Of a stretch of 64,000 bases of DNA, positions 42,641 to 54,260 are shown piece by piece. The first letter of the stretch is position 1; each line of letters begins with the position of its first letter. A model generated the notes under the pieces. It was not told where the DNA came from, did no database searches, and was given only the letters and a program-made list of their open reading frames with translations. The position numbers and the translations under genes are program-made. This DNA is from Adiantum capillus-veneris (Eukaryota > Streptophyta > Polypodiopsida > Polypodiales > Pteridaceae), in contig CM043964.1 in assembly GCA_014529385.2 (NCBI GenBank), positions 105,077,587 through 105,141,586 of the forward strand, written 5' to 3'.

Positions 42641-43469
42641 TGTTACGTTGCGTCATTCGTTGATCGGAGCAGCAAGGTATGCCTCGGGGAAAATTGTCCA
42701 AGAAGTTCTCTCATGCTTTCGGAGAAGCTATGAATTTTTGGGAAAGTTGGGAAGCTTGGGGAGATTTTCCATGTGGCATGAAATTAATCCCACATGGGAA
42801 GAGTAAAGGGGAAAGTGGAGGGTACATAGGGCACTTTGGGAGCCCGTGGGGGCTATGGGGGCTCATGGGATCATGGGGTAGGGGATAGAAAACTTTTCAA
42901 TCCACACCAGCTACTCAGGTGCATGGACACTCTTTTTAGTCCCCGGACACTTGCCCCACCCCATTCCTTGGTCAAAGGGTCACCGACAGGTCAATTTTCA
43001 CCCAAAAAAGGCCAAAATTGGACCAATTAAAAGGTGCCCGGCAAGGAGGGAACCGTGTCAGATAAGAGGAGAGAGAAAATTCCTTGGGATAAGAGACAAA
43101 AAATTCCCCTTTTTCATAGCTTAAATTTGTTGCACGCCCTTTTGGCTTACAGAGACTAGCTTTTTTGGAGCTTTTGAGAGATACCCCAACTTCGAAAGCT
43201 TATAACTCTCTCGTCTGTTGTTGGAATCAACAGACGAGATACCCCAACTTCGAAAGCTTATAACTCTCTTGTCTGTTGTTGGAATCAAGCATATGGATAC
43301 TCTACGGAGTTCTACACAACATGAGATTCATATTTATGGTCTCTGTTTTTAGAAAATCTAACCATGGTTTGGGTTAGGACTGTTTTCCGCCCGACTTTAC
43401 AGGTGTTCGACATAGGTGTTTTCCAAGGCTATAGAGGTTCTCGTTTTCCTTCTTGTTTGCACGCTAACA
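42641..43469. repeat. LTR-like direct repeat of element E, left copy
   Basis: About 800 bp from GCAGCAAGGTATGCCTCGGG (42669) to GCACGCTAACA match 52852-53691 at roughly 90% by eye; weaker similarity reaches back to about 42641. It ends ...TAACA. It contains a 58-bp tandem duplication (ATACCCCAAC at 43181 and 43239) joined by the stem CGTCTGTTG/CAACAGACG. The sequence from 42240 to 42640 may be the true start of this LTR, lost in the right copy. Confidence 0.75.
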
Positions 43470-43930
43470 TTTTTTTGGTGCCACCACGGATAAGTAAGTG
43501 CTCCTATGCTCCAATTACTGTGAAATATGTCTATTTTGCAGGCAGTGAATGTAAAAGGGATGTGGGTCTTTATGGAAACATCCTATGTATGTGCAAATTG
43601 CGGACAACACTTGAGGTGGTCATATATTGGATTGCAGCCTTTGGAGGGTCTTGAGGTTTTGTGGAGCCAAGCACTAGGGGCCGGTCTACCCAGTGTGAGG
43701 TGGATTAGGTACTGGAGTGATTCATCGACATCCGTTGAGTTTTCGACGTCACATGTAAGTGTTTTTGTGGCAATCAAACATGGCAAACGAGTTCCCACAG
43801 TTTCATGGATTGTCTAATGAAAATATACAGATGTTTATTGAAATGTTGGAAGTCAATTTCTTACTACACAATATACCAGACCAAGCTATATTGTAATATA
43901 GTTTACAGGACGAGGTAAACTTTGATTACA
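43470..43930 (+). other. Exon-like fragment, unrecognised
   Basis: A plausible intron (TAAGTAAGT at 43495 to TTTTGCAG at 43541) is followed by an open frame to 43817 with MWVFMETSYVCANCGQHLRW, YIGLQPLEGLEVLWSQALGA and SVRWIRYWSDSSTSVEFSTS. The CxxC and Trp-rich style looks like host protein, not retroelement. Function unknown. Confidence 0.3.
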
Positions 43931-43944
43931 CAATTTTGAGGAGT

Positions 43945-45021
43945 TGATGTAGGCCCAAAACCTAGGGGTGGTTTTGGACTAGAATCGTGTGAAGCAAGCT
44001 TTCGTGGCACAATACCGATCCATCAAAGTACTTGATGAAGTTTGGCATGAAATTCTGGAGTACACTTAGAGGGCTAATCAAAATTGTTGGACGGATACGC
44101 CGCGATGGACGTCAGCACAGCGAGAACTCACCTAACATGTAATGTCAGCTAAGGACGAAGCTCGACCCGCAGGCGCATGGAAGCAAGCATAAGATGTCAA
44201 CCTACACTCGACCGACTCCTAACTAATTCCTACAGAGGTCTCTACCAATTGTCTAAGTCACAGCCTTCAAGAGTGCATAAGAGGAAACTTCCTATAACGC
44301 TTTCTAGAGCCGAACACCCATCAAACAATCTCGAAACACCATAGAACTTGAAGGAGACCCTACTAATACCAATAGGTCGCTCTCCCTAAGGTCTATGAAC
44401 CAAAATCCCAACCCAAAACACCTGGTGCAGAAACACGTAGGATGTCTGGCCAAAATCTGCAGGTCTTCGTTTCCAAAATCTAAAGTGCCTAATGTGTAGT
44501 TCTACTCAATGTGAACGTGTGGATATGCTGCAATGCAAAATCGGACAACGTATGCTCACCCAAACACCCGATGAAGCTCGTAGAAGGATCTCGCAAAACC
44601 GGACCGTACGCGCGCAATGTAGGTATCGGCGCGTGGCTCTCGTCGGGAGCAACATGTTGCACTTCTCTGCACTCAATTCCAACCACCGGAGCACACGTAG
44701 CGTCAAGATGAATCTGACACTCTCTCTCTCGTACACAGTACGCTCACTCACAGACTTCAAAACTTCCTTTTAAAATGACAAAAGGTTTTTTTCATTAAGG
44801 TCAAAAAGTGGTATATATACCTTACAATTTCTCAAACCCTAAAGTTCCAAAATCAACCATCTACTCGATCTAACTATCAAAACTGGGATACAATCTGGAA
44901 ACTTCTGTAAGTCCCAATATTTACAAGGTGAAAAATCATGTTTTCCTCAATGAATGAATAATTACAAAAAATAATAATCCTCCGAGTAGTTAGTGCCGTG
45001 GGGTGTGTCCAGCTTCTAACA
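43945..45021 (-). repeat. Element R 3' LTR
   Basis: On the minus strand the LTR starts TGTTAGAAGCTGGACACACC at 45021 directly after a strong polypurine tract. The far end near 43945 (…CCTACATCA) is tentative. It carries one half of the element-R palindrome (ACGTAGGATGTCT at 44435-44447). Confidence 0.7.
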
Positions 45022-45037
45022 CTCCCCCCCTCCTTGG
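45022..45037 (-). promoter_or_regulatory. Element R polypurine tract
   Basis: Minus strand CCAAGGAGGGGGGAG, abutting the 3' LTR; it fixes the orientation of element R. Confidence 0.85.
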
Positions 45038-45367
45038 AAGGCTGACTAGACAGATCATAAGCGCATTTGTATGTATCTTGGAAGAAAAAGATGTTGTTGA
45101 TCACCTGTCCTGGCTTGAAAATCTCGAACACTGCTAAGAAGGTTCTGCAAATTTTCCTCATCATAATGCATGTAAGGTCAGGTGAGCCAGTGAGAACAAC
45201 TTTATGGCACCCGTTAGGGTTTTCACCATGTATTAGACACTTATTCTCTCACCTGCCTTCAAGCCCGACAGCTTAGGGTAGTTCAGCCAAGTGGGTTGGC
45301 TTCTTTGCAATATTTCCTGCGCTTTCCACGTCCTAATCCTTGGTAGAGGACAAAAGCTGATGTTGTC

Positions 45368-48291
45368 TCAGATATTTTTTGGTGCCTCTACCAAGTGGAT
45401 TAGGTATTGTGGGTACTTTGTAAGCCAGGCCTTCCTCCACTTTGGCTGAGAATCCACAATGAGCTTGACCCCTTCTGGTTTTGAGATATCTGCATTGTAA
45501 AGGGGTATGACTGGCTCTTCTCTGATCCGCTTGGCTGCCTCATATTTCAGCAATGGATATGGGAGAGAGGGTTGAAGCCACTCGCGCCTGAGGTTGCTAG
45601 CATCGATCTTCTGAATGTTCATAGACTTGAAGACCCTCTGCTCCCACTCCAAGGCTTGCTTTGTGGTTTCTCTGAGCTCCACCTCTATTGCTTTACGCAA
45701 TTTTTCTTCCTCTTCCTGTGCTAGATCCTGTGGCTCTTGAGAGGATCCTTCTAGAATTTCCTCTTGCATAGGCGTGTCCACCGGATCTTCCACATTTTCT
45801 AGGCCAATGCCCTCATTGGAGGCTGGCCCTGTGCTCTCTGGCTCTCCTGCTTGCTTTCCTTTTAACTCCTCAATTTGCCTCAGGAGTTTCTGTTTTTCCG
45901 TTTCTGCTTCTTCGTCCATATTCACGAGGAGGTCATTAAGTTCGGCATTTATTCTTTCCGCCTCCTCGAGCTTTGTCTTCATGATTTCTACTTCCTCTTG
46001 CAGGGCTTTTTGGCCCTCTTCCATTCTCGTTTGCATGATTATAGATCCTTCTACCATCATCAATCTCTGCTTTTTCTCTAGAGTCATCTCTTTCTGATGT
46101 TCTTGCATTTGCTCTTCATAGAGTTGACTCTCAATCGTGATTTGAGTCGAGCTAGTAGCTCTGACTCTAGCAGGTGATGCTTGCAGCCTCTAGATGGTCT
46201 GGTCTTTTACTTTGAGTTGGTCCTTGAGCTCAAGGACCTCATCCTGGCTTGCTTCTTGATCTATCTTTGCTCTTTCCTTGGAGTTCCTCATGGCCTCTAC
46301 TTCTTTAGATTCTTCTTCCAGCTATAGGGTCAGATTATCTCTTTCCTTCTCGGCATCTAGCAGTGACTTGCTAAGTTGTTGACACTCTTCTTCAACTGCT
46401 TCCATTACTTTTGCGGCTGCCTGATTTGCTTATTCCATTGCCTGGCAGTTTTGTAGTGCCCTTGCTAGGCTGGCTTGTAGCTCAGCTTACCTCTCCTTTT
46501 GCCTTTGGCTTTGTCCTTGTAGAGCGTCTACTTCCATTTTAATCTTTACTTCAGTGGCCTTGAGAGCTGCCATCTCTTTCTCTGAATCCATGGATTGTGC
46601 TCTCAACTCTGTTAGCTTTGTCATCACCACGTCCCAGTCGTTGGAGGGTGGTTGCAGGTCCACTGTATCTGTAGCAATTTCCTTTAACTCTACTAGCCTA
46701 ATGCCTTGCATCTGTTCTTTAGGCTCTGTCCTCGCCAAGTTGAATGCGACTGTGGCGGTTTCTTCCTTTGTATATCCTGCACCTAGTAGGTCCAAAAATG
46801 CATAATAAGAATCTTCTAATTCTTTTTGCTCACTTTGAGGCTTAGCCTCTTCTTTCGGTTCCGGATCTTGTCTCTGCTCTTGCTCACCTGCTTCCTGTTC
46901 TTCTTGTTTGTCCTCAGCCTCCTTATCTTCTGGTGGAGGGCTGCTAGGAAGTGGTGAGGGCGGTGATGATGGCTATGGGCTTGGTTTAGGGCTGGCCGGT
47001 AGAGATGTTGGCTTGCCCTTTAAATCCCTGTCTGCTTTAGTTTTTCTTTCTCTTTCTTGGCTCTCTTGCTCATCCTAGCAGTTTCTGACTTATTTGTTGT
47101 ACTTCCTCCTCTATGAAAGGGACATGTGGAATGTTCTCTGATGCAGCATCAAGAATCTCAAAATTTTTGATATAGTCTTCAAATTGGTCCCTTTGCACTC
47201 TTCTGGACGATCCTGACATAGACTCTAGAGAAGGCTTCCAGAGTTCACTTAAATCACCCTTGAGGGCTCTCTCTGCTCGGAAGCTCTCCATCAGCCTCTC
47301 TAGTCTTGCCGCTTTCTGTGACCTTGTTTCTTTGGCCGGCACTTGAGCAAATTCCTTCTTCCCTTTCTTCTGCTCGGGCTGCTCCTCTTTAACTGGCTCT
47401 AGCCGTCTTTTCAATCTTGTTGCCACCCTTGGTGCTCTTTGCAGCTCATCTTCCTTGTCTTCTTTTAGCCTGAGCCAATCATTCTGAGACGGGGAGTCAA
47501 GCCACCTTCCCTTTGCGTGTAGTGCTTCATAAATCACCTTGGTGATTAGTTCTCTTGGCACTATATAGGTCGGCTTCTTGTTACCCATCTTTACTAGGTT
47601 GTCATGTATATATGCAGCATAGTTGAATATCTTTGGGGTGCCTTTCGTCATTGCCCAAGTGAATGTAGTGGCAATTGCACCTGGCGGCATTCTGTACTTC
47701 TGTGGCCTCTTCGTGCACATGTGGAAGTACCGGTTGTATAACTGGCTCATGATTGCCACTCTTGGGTTGGCAATGTCTTCAAAGGTGTAATTCCCCTTTT
47801 TCTCATGGTACACCTTTACCTCATCCCTTCTTTTTGTTACACTATCCCCTTCGTTGGAGAGGTCTAGTGCATCTGCTACAACCCGCTTAGTGATTATTAT
47901 CTCCGTTCCTTTGGCCTTGTAGATCTGTTACTTTGGCCACTCCATCCTCTTTGATGGTTGTCACAAACTCCCAGACTCTTTTGATGTCCACCCCTGCCGG
48001 TATTGCTTCAAAGTAGTTGTGGAGATCAATCTTCTCCAAGTATCCGGCCATCTTTCTTTGTATGAACTCGTTGAGCTCTCGCGGCAGCATTGGTAGCTCT
48101 ATAACATTGCCTTCAGTGTCCTTGAACACTCCTTGGTAGATCTTTAGGTCGTTGGACTCTAACAGAACTTCTTGTATCCATGTGCTGGTGGGATTTAGTG
48201 TTCCTTCTGGAATGACGAAGGGTTCCACTTCTTTCAGGTAATCCTTGATGGTCATCCTCTTCTTCTTTGCCGATGACTTCGAGGCTGCCAT
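45368..48291 (-). pseudogene. Element R long coiled-coil ORF (Athila-like extra ORF)
   Basis: From the ATG at 48291 (MAASKSSAKKKRMTIKDYLK) one protein can be followed to the stop at 45368, about 970 codons, with frame shifts near 47920 and 47072 and in-frame stops near 46985, 46487, 46432, 46326 and 46190. The N-terminal third is globular (LPRELNEFIQRKMAGYLEKI; MSQLYNRYFHMCTKRPQKYR; PPGAIATTFTWAMTKGTPKI; YIVPRELITKVIYEALHAKG) and resembles the putative plant transposon protein region of Athila-type gypsy elements. A basic/Pro/Glu-rich linker leads to ~500 residues of strong coiled coil. Position between pol and the polypurine tract is where Athila-type elements carry their env-like ORF. A particle-forming role cannot be excluded. 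Confidence 0.65.
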
Positions 48292-48299
48292 AGATCCTG

Positions 48300-51080
48300 T
48301 TGCACTCAGTAGTCCGAAGTTAGCATTTTTTCCATATTAGCTGCGAAAACGACTTTTAACTATCCAAATGACTTGAAAATTGAAAATAAAGCTTAAAAGG
48401 AACTTGTGAATCTGTGCATGTGCTCACATTGCAAATCTCGCCAAAAAATTTCATCTAGACATCCTACACGTAGGATGTCTTTTTCATCAGAATTGGCTCA
48501 TACTTGACATGCTGGTAGTGTAAGGCTCATGGAACATGGCTATATGCTTGGATTTGAATTTGGATATCAAAAAATGGATTTTTGGGCTGATTCAAGCTTT
48601 AGTTTACAATTTCGGTAGAAAGTCCATTATAGGTAGCAATTGATTTCCAAATGGGTCATTGCACCATGGTACTGGCTCCCATGATGTCACTATTTGCACA
48701 AAAGGCTAAATTTATGCTGGAGACATCCTACGCGTAGGATGTCTTTTTCATCAAAATGACATGAAACTTGTCCTGTCGTTTATCCTTGGCCTATGGAATA
48801 TGGCCATGTTCTTGGATTTGGATTTGGACAAGATTTGATGCTTCTAAGGGCCTGTGTGGTGTTTTTGGGCTCAAAAAGTGTATCTTGATAGTGTTGGGGG
48901 TCAAAAATGATTAGAATGGCTTCAAACTTGATATATGGGCTCCTGATGATGAGGTATTGGATCTGGAATGATCAAACATCCCCTGCTGGTCAAAAAAGTC
49001 AAATAGACATCCTACGCGTAGGATGTCTATTTCATCATTTTTTCCTTCTAACCACACAGATTGGTTGTTGATGTGTTGGTGAATGTGTTGTGCAAGTTTC
49101 ATTGGATTTGGACAAGATTTGGTAGGTCTATGGCCCATTACTGCCTCTATGTCCTAACTTTGCGCTTTTTATGTATATGAGGTCAATTTTAGTCCAAATG
49201 TGATGAGACTTGGTCTATAGCTTGTAAATGTCATTCAGAAAATGTGCATGATGAAAAATGTTGGAGTCTGTGCCCAAAAGTTCCCTTGAGACATCCTACA
49301 CGTAGGATGTCTCCTGGTGATATTTTCATGGATGGTGCTCCCAGTGCTTACCCTTGGCCCCCCTAAGTCCCTTTTGAGCCTAATTTCAACAAAAAAGTCA
49401 AATGGATAGAGAATAACTCCTTGTGTGGACTTCAGAGCCTCTGATCCGTTTTCTGACTTTTTTGATGTTGGTCTCCATAGCTTCTCGATCCCTTGGGGAT
49501 CCTTGCCGTATGGTTTTTGTCGACTTTGGCTTCACTGGAGCTCCATTTGGCAATTTGTCACTTTTAGAAGCACCCGTGGTTGCATCTACATACCTTCAAT
49601 GATTTGTGGTGGTCTACCGCCATAGGACTTGGTTGTTGATGGTCTAGGAAGGCCGCTCGTGAAGTTTGGTGGCAAACGGACTTGCGGTTTGGCCGCAAGA
49701 GCAATTTGATGCTTTGTGTGTCTGATGCCGTCTATGAAGTTTAGTGCCGCTTCAGGTCACTTTTTGGTCATGTGGGTCATATAGACTTGTCGAGCATGTC
49801 GAGACGCTCCCACCCATGAATTTTGGTAGCATTTGGTCTCCGTTTCGCCGATTTCCCATTTGGTGGCCTCTTGCAGGTTTCTAGGAATTAGGTTTTTTTT
49901 TTTTCGATGGTTTCCTACTGCCTTTGGACATCCAGGACTGGTCTCCTACACTAGGGTAAGCTGTCGATGAAGTCTTGTTGCTTTCGGGTTAGCCGTTAGG
50001 CCGCCGTCTCTATTTGTAGGTCTCTACCGTCCGCTTTGTGTGTGACCCCTACGCTAGTTTTCGCGACATAATGACAAACATGCGCGAAAAGATCAAGGTG
50101 GTGAGCCTACCTCTCATGTCTGGAGCTCGTCGGGTAGTCATGCGCATCGTAGAAACTACTAGAAGGTCGGTCCGCTCTAGGTGGCAGAAGCTCTCTCCAC
50201 AAAGTCAATAGTGAGAATGAGCTAAAAATGAGGTGAAAATTTCTTATAATGGAGGTCCCCGAACCACTTTTCATGAAATTTGACATGTGCTCCTATCTTC
50301 TTTCGAGATGCGGTTTAGGCTCAAAAATTTCTTGATTTGGACTCCATTTGCTCTGTTTACCATAAATTTGGCATTTCGGTCAAAACCTGGCCAAACACGC
50401 TTTCCTCTCCAGTCTTATAATTGCACCCCCACTGCACCATAGGTTATCCTATAGTCACTGGTCATCCCCATATTTTTTGTTTTTCATTACGACTGTTTTT
50501 CACCTGCTTTTTGTATTTTTGAAGTTTTTTTTACCGAAAATTAGCAAAATTAAAAGAAAAATAGCAAATCAAACCCAAAAAATCCCCAAAAATCATGATA
50601 AATCACAAACATCACCGCAAAAAATTAATACACTCACATGCATTTTTTATGGCCGTATTTCTCCGTTTTACAAATATTTTGCCCGAAAAATGGCTATTTC
50701 TACTTATATACACACACCTAGGGGCTTGATTTGGCGTTTGGCTCTATATACCTGTAGATACATGCTGTATAAGAGCATATGTACTTGGGTTACTCCAGAA
50801 AAGTTCGCAATCAAACAACAACCCTTAAAATAGTCGAAAATCATGCCCTTTTTTGTTATTTCTGTTATTGGTTCCGCATTTGAGAATGCCTCCCCCCTCC
50901 TAGCCGGAGTCCTAGCCGGAGTCCTCCCGGACGATAAGTTATCGCCTCGGAGTATGTTCCGTGCATAGGTTGAAAATTTTTCTGCTTATGCCTGGCCAAT
51001 TAATGTGACCCTACTTTATGCATACTTGGTCAATGCATGGAAAAATTAATGTTGTGCAAGAGAAGGGAATAAGCAAGATG
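48300..51080 (-). other. Element R long non-coding region with palindrome array
   Basis: About 2.8 kb without supported coding sequence between the integrase/protease ORF and the coiled-coil ORF. The part 48457-49312 is a degenerate ~284-bp tandem repeat with a palindrome in each unit. The rest (49320-51080) is unremarkable apart from a repeated CTAGCCGGAGTC at 50900-50924. Confidence 0.6.
48457..49312. repeat. Array of four 24-bp palindromes in element R
   Basis: At 48457-48480, 48721-48744, 49005-49028 and 49289-49312 the 11-base arms AGACATCCTAC and GTAGGATGTCT flank a 2-base centre (AC, GC, GC, AC). Starts are 264, 284 and 284 bp apart. Three copies are followed by T-rich TTCATC. Spacer sequences are only loosely similar (GGATTTGGACAAGATTTG recurs), so the palindromes are better conserved than the repeats that carry them. 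Confidence 0.95.
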
Positions 51081-51498
51081 CTTATTGGCATTCGCCTTTG
51101 AGGTTTCCTGTTTTCTTTGCAAGTAACAGTTGTAACTCTATTGCTCTCTGTTTAATTGTCTTTTTTGCAAAAGGCACTGGCTTTGCCAACACTATTGATA
51201 GAGCCGTAGCTGTGTCTAAGGAGAGAATTGGCTGGGCCGGAATGGCTATGGGCCGTATTGCTTTTGCTTTCCATTGGTATTTTGTTGCTGCAGGTTTCTT
51301 TAGATGTTTTGTCACTTCCTTGTTTGCCCCTGGTTTGTTGTTGATTGGCATCCACATAAGTCGGTTTTCCTTTTTCAAATGCAGTTGTCTGCCTTCCATT
51401 GTTGCTTGTACTGAAGGGAGTTCCTTTTGCTTTTGTTTTGGTATCCAAATGCGAGTGAAATTTGGGTTATGGTTAAGAATTTTCTTTGGGATCCATAT

Positions 51499-52839
51499 CT
51501 ATTTTATGCCCTTGGTTTTTGGTGGAACCATCTGCTTCATTGGAATTCTTACGTTGCATTGTTGTTTGTCTGCCATGTCATTTCTATCCTTCCGCATCCA
51601 TACTTGTTCCCCTAGTTTTGGTAACCTAGATCTTTGCATTGCGGCCGGTGACTTCGTATGTTTGTAATTAGCATGTTTGGCCTTTACCTGATTGTTGCTC
51701 TCGGGTATCATGTTGTTCTTTGATGGCATTTTTGCTTTTGGCTTTTTTTCCAGTGATTGCCTGGCTTGCAGTTGATCATTTTGGTATTGTTGAGCAAAGG
51801 CTGTCGCCTGTTGTTCATGTGCATGCTGAATTATGACTGCCTTTGCTTTCCAATCTATCTGCACATTGTACTCTTTTTGCCAAGTTTGCCCCAACATCAT
51901 TGGGTGTTGTGTGCTTTCATCCACCACCACATAGAATTTGTCTGGGTAAATATATTGATGTATCTGTACATGCAATATAGTCCATCCCAATGTTTTCAAC
52001 GGGTCTGATGTGCTACTTTCCAGCACTTGAGGAGTATGATGAAGTTGACCTGTGACTTTGAGCTGTTGGTATAATCCGTAAGAGATCAAATTTGCTTGAG
52101 CTCCCGAATCAAGCAATGCTGCCGATTCAACTTGATTGCTGCCCAATTTGACCGCAATTATTGGCTCCACTGTTTCTTCATCCAACCTCGTCAGTAGAAT
52201 GGCATTGATTCGCAATGGTGGTCCACTTTGTTGTTGTTGTTGCAGAAGTCTTCTTTTTGCAATGCGTTCTTGTGCTTCTGCTTGAGCTTCCTCTCGTACT
52301 CTCTGTTTTTCCCTCATTCTTTGTTTTCCTTGATGAATTTGTTGGAGCATCTCTTGTGTGAGTGGTAGATGATATCTCGTCAGTCGACATCCACTAATCC
52401 AGTTTGACATTTCTTCGCCTCCTAATGTAGTAATCTTGACAGCTCCACTTTGTGATAGATCACTAATCACAAATGGTCCCATCCCTCGCTTTTTAAGTTT
52501 CTTGGCATGTTGCTTCAAGGTATAAACAAGTATGTAATCACCTGTTTTGAACTCTTTAGTGCGCACATGTTTGTCAAAAAATTCTTTTTGTCTTCTCTTT
52601 TTAGCATATATTGAAGCCACAGCTCGTAAGCGGAGTTCATCTAGCTTTTCAAGATCATCTATTCTTGAAGAGAGCTCATGCCCTATCCATTCTAAGCTTT
52701 TTGCTACTCGTAGAGTTGAATTAAAAACTCTATGGGTAGTATAGCATTTAGGCGAAACACCATGTTGTATGGTGTTGTTCTGATTGATGTTTTGTAATCT
52801 ACCCTGTATGCCCACAGTGTTGAGGTTACGGTATGTCAT
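51499..52839 (-). pseudogene. Element R integrase tail fused to aspartic protease
   Basis: A 446-codon open frame. Residues ~25-150 are the C-terminal part of a gypsy integrase: FNSTLRVAKSLEWIGHELSS, LEKLDELRLRAVASIYAKKR, FFDKHVRTKEFKTGDYILVY, and a GPF module (KKRGMGPFVISDLSQSGAVK). After a Gln/Arg/Glu-rich coiled linker (residues 160-205) comes a retropepsin: ESAALLDSGAQANLISYGLY with D-S-G at 244-246 and MMLGQTWQKEYNVQIDW near 325. A basic tail follows. In standard gypsy elements protease precedes RT and integrase, so this order is unusual. The frame is uninterrupted across the junction. Upstream the integrase core is cut off at the element E repeat. Continuation in other frames to ~51082 suggests a shifted tail. 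Confidence 0.8.
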
Positions 52840-53539
52840 TCAATGACCGCAGCAGCAAGGTATGCCTCGGGGAAAATTATCCAAGAAGTTCTCTCATGCT
52901 TTGGGAGAAGCTGTGAATTTTTGGGGAAGTTGGGAAGCTTGGGGAGAGTTGCCATGTGGCATGGAAGTAATCCCACATGGGAAGAGGAAAGGGGAAAGTG
53001 GAGGGTACATACTGTACTTTGGGAGCCCATTATGGTGTATCAAAGGTGAGAGGAGCTCTCTCAAGGCTTGGCTATGGGGGCTTGTGGGCTCATGAGGAAG
53101 GGGATGGAAAAATTTTCACACCAGCTGCCCAGGCGTCTAGCCACTTTTTTGTGTCCTCGGACACTTGTCCCCACCCCATTCCTTGGTCAAAGGGTCACCG
53201 ACATGTCATTTTTCACCCAAAAAATGCCAAAATTGGACCAATTAAAAGGTTTCCAAGGAGAGAACCATGGTGGATAAGAGGAGAGAGAAAATTTCTTGGG
53301 ATAAGAGCCAAAAATGGCCCTTTTTCATGGATGCAGTTCTCTGCACACCCTTTTGGCTTACAAAGACTAGTGTTTTTGGAGCTTTTGAGAGATACCCCCA
53401 ACTTCAAAATCTTGTAGCTCTCTCGTCTGTTGTCGTAATCAATCATATGGATACTCTATAGAGGTCTACATGACATGAGCTTCATATTTATGGTCTTGGT
53501 TTTTAGCAATTTTAATCATGTTTCAAGTTAGGGTTGTCC

Positions 53540-53575
<36 letters not shown>

Positions 53576-53691
53576 ACTTTATAGGTGTTCGACATAGGTG
53601 TTTTCCACAGCTTTATGGTGTTACCTTCCGACGGTGTGTTGTGTGCAAGGCTATAGAGGTTCTCATTTTCCTTCTTGTTTGCACGCTAACA
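52824..53691. repeat. LTR-like direct repeat of element E, right copy
   Basis: Matches 42641-43469, ends GCACGCTAACA. Contains a 34-base C homopolymer at 53541-53574 where the left copy reads CCGCCCG. Directly abuts the truncated integrase of element R on its left and CACTA-2 sequence on its right. Confidence 0.8.
53541..53574 (+). repeat. C34 homopolymer
   Basis: 34 consecutive C bases after CCT. Either a real i-motif/G-quadruplex-prone expansion or an assembly artefact. Confidence 0.95.
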
Positions 53692-54080
53692 ATGTGTATA
53701 GATCTTTTTGTAACTATTGAAAAAGCGTGTATTTTCTCAATAATGACAATTGTGTTGTAGCTATTATATTTGAAAAGCTTAACAATCAAGTGATTTTGCC
53801 TATGATGTGTATAATTATCATTGATTTACTTTCATCAATTTACTTTTGTCAATTTTGTATCTTTATTCTTCAAACAATACTATGAGAATACTATGAATGA
53901 TGGAGTTAATGGTTATATTGTCTTGTGGGTGACTACTTTCGGTTTATACCTTGCACTTTCTTTCAAAGGTGAATCTCTGCTTATCTTGGATTCATTTAGG
54001 TATACTTTATTCTGGAAACATTCCATATGGTAGATGGTTGAATACCCTGCCACCCAAAAAAATTTACTCTCGGGCATCGC
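53692..54080 (+). other. CACTA-2 3' non-coding region
   Basis: Resumes CACTA sequence after the nested insertion: TGCCTATGATGTGTATAATTA, TCTTGTGGGTGACTACTTTC and ACCCTGCCACCCAAAAAAAT match CACTA-1 600-835 in inverted orientation. Confidence 0.75.
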
Positions 54081-54260
54081 TATAAGCGTCTCTATATAAG
54101 GTTTTGCAACGTCGATATAAGCGCAATAGAAGGACTGCAGTCATCACTATAATCGTTGCTATATAGCGACACGTATAGCGACTTCTATAGCGATGTTCTC
54201 GTAGCAACTCTTTTAGCGATGGTCTTAGTGACGTCGTTTAGTATAAAAACTCAATGTATT
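54081..54260. repeat. CACTA-2 subterminal repeats, 3' side
   Basis: Degenerate CATCGCTATAAGCGT and ATAGCGACACGTATAGCGAC copies; fewer and more mutated than the CACTA-1 array. Confidence 0.8.

Noticed and set aside
48457-49312. Evenly spaced palindromes considered as a CRISPR-like array
   Set aside because: Spacing of ~264-284 bp, eukaryotic retroelement context and no cas genes; spacers are themselves degenerate repeats.
51098-51667. 189-aa plus-strand ORF with hydrophobic segments
   Set aside because: Antisense of the basic tail of the integrase-protease ORF; Phe/Leu richness comes from the complement of Lys/Gln codons.
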